DNA from: JBBRVW01 sp038246545
GTDB taxonomy: Bacteria; Actinomycetota; Actinomycetes; JACCUZ01
Length of the DNA stretch: 64,000 nucleotides
Reading direction: 5' to 3'
NCBI GenBank assembly: GCA_038246545.1
Contig: JBBRVW010000027.1
Span: 1-64,000, forward strand
Shown here: one piece after another, positions 59,460-64,000 of the stretch
Position numbering within the stretch: position 1 is the first letter of the stretch
Layout: every line of letters starts with the position of its first letter
Made by a program: the position numbers and the translations under genes
The notes under the pieces: model-generated
Database searches by the model: none
What the model was told of the DNA's origin: nothing
What the model saw: only the letters and a program-made list of their open reading frames with translations

Positions 59460-61517
59460 ATGGACGAGCAGACCGTTGCCGACGACCGCGCGCGCGGGAC
59501 CCGCGCCGTGCGGTGGCTCGCGCCGGTGGGCCTGGTGTGGGTGTTGGGCTGGGACCTCGCCGGTGCCTGGGTGCGGCGTGACCAGCTGCCGGTGCTGGTC
59601 CCGGGCGCGCTGCTGATCGTCGTCGAGTCGGTGGTCGCACTCGTCGTGGGGCTGCTGGTCGTGCGCCGGCAGCCACGCAACGTGGTCGGGCTGCTGCTCG
59701 TGGGGCATGCCCTGGCGGTCGCCCTGGTGATGAGCGGGGACGAGACCGCGAGCGGCGGTGCGGTGGGGGCCTGGGCCACCCAGCTCACGCAGGGCTCCTG
59801 GGTCCTGCTCTACGTCTTCATCGCTCTGGTCGGTTACGTCTTCCCGACCGGTTCCTTCCTCAGCGCGCGCTGGCGGCGCTTCGTCGCCGCCTGCCTGGCC
59901 GGCCATGTCGTGTTCCTGGTCGCGGCCGCGCTGGACGCCGGCTCGTTCCGGGAGGCCAACCCGGCCGTGCGGCCGCCGTTCGACCTCCTGCCGGAGATGT
60001 GGCAGCCGGTCGTCGGGTTCGTCGGCGTGACGGTCGGGCTGGGCTCCGTGCTGGCCCTGCTGGTCGGTGCGGTCGCGGCGGCTGTGGTGCGGCTGCGACG
60101 GGCCGAGGGTGAGGAGCGGCGGCAGCTGCTCTGGTTCTCCTGGGCGGCGATCAGCATCCCCGGCGGCCTGGCGCTCTGCTGGCTCGACTACTGGCTGGGC
60201 GCGCACGGCGTCCTGCAGTTCCTCGGCGTGACGGTGCTCGGCACCGTGCTGCCGCTGGCGATCGGGGTCGCCGTCCTGCGCAACCAGCTCTTCGACATCG
60301 AGCTGGTCCTCAGCCGCACCGTCACCTACGGCGTGCTCACCGTCCTGGTCCTCGGCACCTACGCCGTGCTGCTCGGGTCGGTGCGGCTGCTCGCCGGGGG
60401 GAGCGAGGTGGCGGGGCTGCTCGCCGTCGCCGTGGTGGCCGTGACGGTGCACCCGGTGCACGCTGCGGTCCGCCGCCGGGTCGAGCGTTGGGTGTACGGC
60501 GACCGGGCCGACCCCTACGCCGCGCTGCGCCGGCTGTCGGACCGGCTGCAGACCACCGCGGACCCGCAGCAGGTCGTACGGACCGTGGCGGCCACCGTCG
60601 CGGAGGCGCTACGCGTGGAGCGGGTCGACGTCGAGCTGGACCGGGAGGTCGTGGCAGCGGCCGGCCCGGACCGGGGCCGGACCGTCGCCGTGCCCCTCGC
60701 CCACCACGGTCAGCGGCTCGGCCGGCTGGTCGTGCACCTCCCGTCGGGCCGCGGGCTCACGCCGTCGGACCACGAGCTGCTCCACGAGATGGCTCGGCAC
60801 GCGGGGGTCGTCGTCGATGCCGTCTACCTCGGGCTCGACCTGCAGCAGTCGCGGGTCCGGCTGGTCACCGCGCGCGAGGAGGAGCGGCGCCGGTTGCGCC
60901 GCGACCTGCACGACGGCCTCGGCCCGTCGCTGGCGGCCATCGTGCTGAAGCTCAACGCCGTGAGCGGCCTCGTCGACGACGAGCGCGCGGGACGGCTGCT
61001 GCTGCAGCTGCGCGAGGAGACCCGGCACGCGATCGACGACATCCGCCGGCTGGTCGACGACCTGCGGCCCCCGGCGCTGGACGAGGTCGGCCTGGTCGAC
61101 GCCCTGCGGCAGCGGGCGGCGACGCTGTCCCGGGAGGGTGGCGACGGCCCGACGTTCGCCGTGGACGGCCCGGTGCCCGCGCCACCCCTCCCGGCGGCGG
61201 CCGAGGTGGCGGCGTACCGCATCGCCACCGAGGCGATGGCCAACGCGCTGCGGCACTCCGGAGCCAGCGCCTGCACCGTCACGGTCACGCTGAACGGATC
61301 GCTCGAGGTCAGGGTCGCCGACAACGGGTTCCGGCCCTGGGACGACGAGCGCGCGGGGGTCGGCCTGGTGTCGATGCGTGAGCGCGCCGCCGAGCTGGGT
61401 GGCTCGTGCACGATCGCCCGCCGGGCCGAGGGCGGCACGGTGGTCCGGGCCGTGCTGCCGCTGCCGCGCGACCCGGAGCCGTCGGCCGACCAGGGGGTGC
61501 AGGTGGTGGCACCGTGA
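59460..61517 (+). CDS. NarL-type sensor histidine kinase, multi-pass membrane
   Basis: 685 residues. The first 330 or so contain about nine membrane helices (WLAPVGLVWVLGWDLAGAWV through LLAVAVVAVTVHPV). A GAF-like domain follows (LQTTADPQQVVRTVAATVAEALRVERVDV). The HisKA_3 domain has the phosphoacceptor His in EEERRRLRRDLHDGLGPSLAAIVLKLN. The HATPase has ATEAMANALRHSGAS, VADNGF and GVGLVSMRERAAELGGSC. It phosphorylates the LuxR-type regulator encoded directly downstream, which it overlaps by 4 bases. The signal is unknown. Confidence 0.92.
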   Translation: MDEQTVADDRARGTRAVRWLAPVGLVWVLGWDLAGAWVRRDQLPVLVPGALLIVVESVVALVVGLLVVRRQPRNVVGLLLVGHALAVALVMSGDETASGGAVGAWATQLTQGSWVLLYVFIALVGYVFPTGSFLSARWRRFVAACLAGHVVFLVAAALDAGSFREANPAVRPPFDLLPEMWQPVVGFVGVTVGLGSVLALLVGAVAAAVVRLRRAEGEERRQLLWFSWAAISIPGGLALCWLDYWLGAHGVLQFLGVTVLGTVLPLAIGVAVLRNQLFDIELVLSRTVTYGVLTVLVLGTYAVLLGSVRLLAGGSEVAGLLAVAVVAVTVHPVHAAVRRRVERWVYGDRADPYAALRRLSDRLQTTADPQQVVRTVAATVAEALRVERVDVELDREVVAAAGPDRGRTVAVPLAHHGQRLGRLVVHLPSGRGLTPSDHELLHEMARHAGVVVDAVYLGLDLQQSRVRLVTAREEERRRLRRDLHDGLGPSLAAIVLKLNAVSGLVDDERAGRLLLQLREETRHAIDDIRRLVDDLRPPALDEVGLVDALRQRAATLSREGGDGPTFAVDGPVPAPPLPAAAEVAAYRIATEAMANALRHSGASACTVTVTLNGSLEVRVADNGFRPWDDERAGVGLVSMRERAAELGGSCTIARRAEGGTVVRAVLPLPRDPEPSADQGVQVVAP

Positions 61518-62176
61518 CGTCGGGCATCGTCCGGGTCCTGGTCGCCGACGACCACCCGGCCTTCCGCGCGGGTCTCCAGCTGCTGCTGGCCGACGCCGCC
61601 GACATCGAGGTGGTCGGCACCGCGGAGGACGGGCTGCAGGCCGTCGAGCTGGCGGACGCCCTGCAGCCGGACGTCGTCGTGATGGACCTGCGCATGCCCG
61701 GCCTGGACGGCATCGAGGCGACCCGGCGGCTGCTGCGGGTCCGGGCGGGTGTCGGCGTGCTGGTCCTGACGATGTTCGAGGACGACGAGTCGGTGTTCGC
61801 GGCGATGCGGGCCGGCGCCCGCGGCTACCTGCTCAAGGGAGCCGAGCAGGACGAGATCCTGCGCGCCATCCGTGCCGTCGCTGCCGGTGAGGTGCTGCTC
61901 GGGCCGGCCGTGGCCGTCCGCGTGATCGAGCACTTCGCCACCGGCGACGGGTCGGCGAGGGCGGCGTTCCCGACGCTGACCGAGCGCGAGCGCCAGGTGC
62001 TCGACCTCATCGCCACTGGCAAGGGCAACGCCGTGATCGCGCACGAGCTGGTCCTGTCGCTCAAGACGGTCCGCAACCACGTGTCGAACATCTTCACCAA
62101 GCTCCAGGTGCCCGACCGGGCAGCAGCCATCGTCAAGGCGCGTGACGCCGGGTTCGGCGCGGAGGCCCGCCGCTGA
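61514..62176 (+). CDS. LuxR/NarL-family response regulator
   Basis: 220 residues. The receiver domain has VLVADDHPAFRAGLQLLL, the phosphoacceptor Asp in DVVVMDLRMPGLDGIEATRRL and Lys in GYLLKGAEQDE. The LuxR helix-turn-helix is LTERERQVLDLIATGKGNAVIAHELVLSLKTVRNHVSNIFTKLQVPDRAAAI. GTG 61514 overlaps the kinase stop. It forms a two-component system with the kinase; its targets are unknown. Confidence 0.93.
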   Translation: MTSGIVRVLVADDHPAFRAGLQLLLADAADIEVVGTAEDGLQAVELADALQPDVVVMDLRMPGLDGIEATRRLLRVRAGVGVLVLTMFEDDESVFAAMRAGARGYLLKGAEQDEILRAIRAVAAGEVLLGPAVAVRVIEHFATGDGSARAAFPTLTERERQVLDLIATGKGNAVIAHELVLSLKTVRNHVSNIFTKLQVPDRAAAIVKARDAGFGAEARR

Positions 62177-62191
62177 CGCCTCGCCTCGTCG

Positions 62192-62197
62192 TACGCT
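62192..62197 (+). promoter_or_regulatory. -10 element, candidate leaderless promoter of the pirin gene
   Basis: TACGCT ends 7 bases before GTG 62205. Confidence 0.35.
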
Positions 62198-62204
62198 CGC
62201 GGAC

Positions 62205-63213
62205 GTGAGCAACGACCCGCCCTCAGCGGCCCGGTCGCGCGATGAGCAGCGGCCTGCCGGGACCGAGGTGCCCGCACTCCCGCGTCCGCGCGACCCGGGC
62301 CCGAGGGTGGTCGCGCCTCGAGAGGTGCCGCTCGGCGGTCCGCGCGCGATGGTGGTCCGCCGGACGCTGCCGCACCGCGAGCTGCGCACGGTCGGCGCGT
62401 GGTGCTTCCTCGACGACTACGGCCCCCACGACCTGACCGGCACGGCCGGCATGCAGGTGCCACCGCACCCGCACCACCGGGTTGCAGACGGTGACCTGGC
62501 TGCTCGACGGCGAGGTGCACCACCAGGACAGCCTGGGCAGCGAGGCCCTCGTCCGGCCGGGCGAGCTCAACCTGATGACCGCCGGCCGCGGGATCAGCCA
62601 CGCCGAGACGTCGCCGACCGGTGCCACCGGGGCGCTGCGCGGCCTGCAGCTCTGGGTGGCGCTCCCCGCGCCGGACCGCGACGTGGCGCCCGACTTCGCT
62701 CACCACGCCGACCTGCCGCGGTTCGCCGCCGACGGGCTGGACGTCACCGTCGTGCTCGGCTCGCTGGCCGGTCACACGTCGCCGGGCCGCGCGTACACGC
62801 CGATCGTGGGCGCCGAGATCCGGGTCGCGGCCGGTGCGCGCGGCGAGCTGTCGCTGGACTTCGGGTTCGAGCACGCGGCGCTCGCCCTCGATGACGTCCT
62901 GCTGGCCGGTCAGCGGTTGCCCGCGGGGTCGCTCGCCTACCTCCCGCCCGGGAGCCGCCGGCTGCACCTGACCGCGCCGGACCGCTCCGGGCGGGTGTTC
63001 CTGCTCGGTGGCGAGCCGTTCGCCGAGGAGCTGCTCATGTGGTGGAACTTCGTGGCCCGCAGCCACGACGAGGTGGTCGAGGCCCGCGAGGAGTGGATGG
63101 CCGCGGTCGAGGGCGCGACGACCCGCTTCGGCCAGGTGTCCGCCTACGACGGTCCGTCGCTCCCCGCGCCGGCGCTGCCCACCAGCCGGTTGCGGCCCCG
63201 CGCTCGCGGCTGA
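62205..63213 (+). pseudogene. Pirin family protein, one-base frameshift
   Basis: The first frame has VVAPREVPLGGPRAMVVRRTLPHRELRTVGAWCFLDDYGPHD and GMQVPPHPH. The family sequence (TGLQTVTWLLDGE) continues one frame over as LQTVTWLLDGEVHHQDSLGSEALVRPGELNLMTAGRGISHAE to the stop at 63211-63213. One extra C at about 62475, inside the metal-binding HPH-x-GLQT motif, causes the break; removing it restores about 335 residues. Pirins are cupin-fold iron proteins, some with quercetinase activity, others redox cofactors. Both halves have normal codon use, so the break is recent or a sequencing error. Confidence 0.8.
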
Positions 63214-63298
63214 CCCGCAGCCGGCGCACACGCGGCGCCCAGGAGACGTCCAGCCGCCACCGCCACAGTCGGACCACCGACGACGAGAGGTGGCCACC

Positions 63299-63967
63299 AT
63301 GGCGAAACCGATGACGAGGACCCGCACCAGGCAGGACGTGTCGCGCAGGTCAGGCGACGGAGGACCCGAGCCGGAGCCAGAGCCGGGCCGGTCGGCGCGG
63401 CGGCTCCTCCGCGGGACGCTGCTCGTGCTCGCACTTGCGGTCGCGGTCGTGGCTGGGACCGGCACGTCGGGCACCGTTGCCGTCCGGCTGCTCGAGCTGG
63501 CCGGCGGTGTGGTCCTCGGCCTCGCCGTGCTGTGGCTGGCCGCGTCGCTGGTCCTGGCGGTCACCGCGGCGGTGGCAGGTCGGCGGCTGCTGCGCCGGCT
63601 GCCCGACGTCGAACAGCTCGGTCGATCCTTCGAGTCGACCCACGAGGGTGTCCGGGTAGCCGGTGTGGACGAGGGCGCCGACGGCTCGCTGCGCCTGGAC
63701 GTCGACTGGACCGCCCGGCAGACCGTCGTGCTCGACGACGAGGGCCTGCCGGCGACGATGGATGCCGGAGGCGTCGGGGCGACGTCGCTGCGGCTCACGG
63801 CGGGCGACCGGATGCCGGCGTGGCAGCGCGATCTCGTGGTGGGCCTGGCCGAGCCGGGGGTCGACCTCGACCTCCGCCAGCGCGGCGTCATGACGATCCG
63901 TGGCCCGCTGCCCACCTCCTGGGAGCTGCGGTCCGGCACCGGCGTCCGCGTGCGGTCCGGCCGGTGA
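63299..63967 (+). CDS. Hypothetical membrane protein, 222 aa
   Basis: 222 residues. A charged N-terminus (TRTRTRQDVSRRSGDGGPEPEPEPG) is followed by two membrane helices (LLRGTLLVLALAVAVVAGT and LAGGVVLGLAVLWLAASLVLAVTAAVAG). A C-terminal soluble domain of about 125 residues is beta-rich (TARQTVVLDDEGLPATMDAGG, RQRGVMTIRGPLPTSWELRSG). No known motif. GAGAGG precedes ATG 63299. Family unknown to me. Confidence 0.7.
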   Translation: MAKPMTRTRTRQDVSRRSGDGGPEPEPEPGRSARRLLRGTLLVLALAVAVVAGTGTSGTVAVRLLELAGGVVLGLAVLWLAASLVLAVTAAVAGRRLLRRLPDVEQLGRSFESTHEGVRVAGVDEGADGSLRLDVDWTARQTVVLDDEGLPATMDAGGVGATSLRLTAGDRMPAWQRDLVVGLAEPGVDLDLRQRGVMTIRGPLPTSWELRSGTGVRVRSGR

Positions 63968-64000
63968 GCCGCGTGCAGCGCGGCGCCCGCCCCGCGGCCG

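Overview
The window is about 64 kb of very GC-rich DNA (third codon positions almost all G or C, frequent GTG starts). It is most consistent with a soil-type actinobacterium; the genus cannot be fixed from the sequence. Family evidence: a PhoP/PhoR-type two-component pair, a HelD-type helicase, a DUF222/13E12 HNH protein with an actinobacterial-type LexA box, DUF3817 and DUF5302 proteins, and a LID-less adenylate kinase. No tRNA, rRNA, CRISPR array, integrase or transposase was seen.

Layout. 1-900: the end of an FMN-binding-domain protein and a wrecked apbE. 866-10366: aldo/keto reductase, phoP-phoR plus a membrane-anchored protein, DUF3817, SURF1, TesB, an MFS-cyclic-nucleotide-binding fusion and an MBL-fold hydrolase. 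10339-21610: a second MFS-cNMP fusion, an MFS remnant, a frameshifted FUSC protein, HelD, a GAF-GGDEF-EAL protein, a YghZ-like reductase, small proteins and an MFS exporter. 21660-25078: a frameshifted secreted beta-propeller-like protein, a DinB-like protein, a cell-wall amidase, DUF5302, and a deletion scar joining half a DMT transporter to the tail of an EAL protein. 25088-33373: a coupled allC-like/hutF/GNAT operon, adk, DUF72, a MarR-MFS drug-efflux pair and a small HATPase.

The metabolic core is 33514-57352. A leftward operon (glxK, aceB, glcD, glcE, glcF, lldP-like permease, iclR) handles glycolate and glyoxylate. A rightward operon (xdhB, xdhC, 8-oxoguanine deaminase, xdhA, allB, allantoicase, an HpcH-like/UraD fusion, uraH, uricase) takes xanthine through urate and allantoin to ureidoglycolate. 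Glyoxylate from purines would feed malate synthase and glycerate kinase next door. No recognisable ureidoglycolate lyase is present. Between the operons lie an RsbA-like regulator, the LexA-boxed HNH protein and a secreted repeat protein. The window ends with yaaA, a chimeric gene scar, a NarL-type two-component pair, a frameshifted pirin and two membrane proteins.

Two genome-level themes recur. First, small decay events: at least four deletion or decay scars and three otherwise intact genes broken by one base, so either active decay or sequencing error. Second, tight packing: many 4-base ATGA/GTGA overlaps, and about ten genes whose start codon sits 6-8 bases after a -10-like hexamer, suggesting leaderless transcripts.
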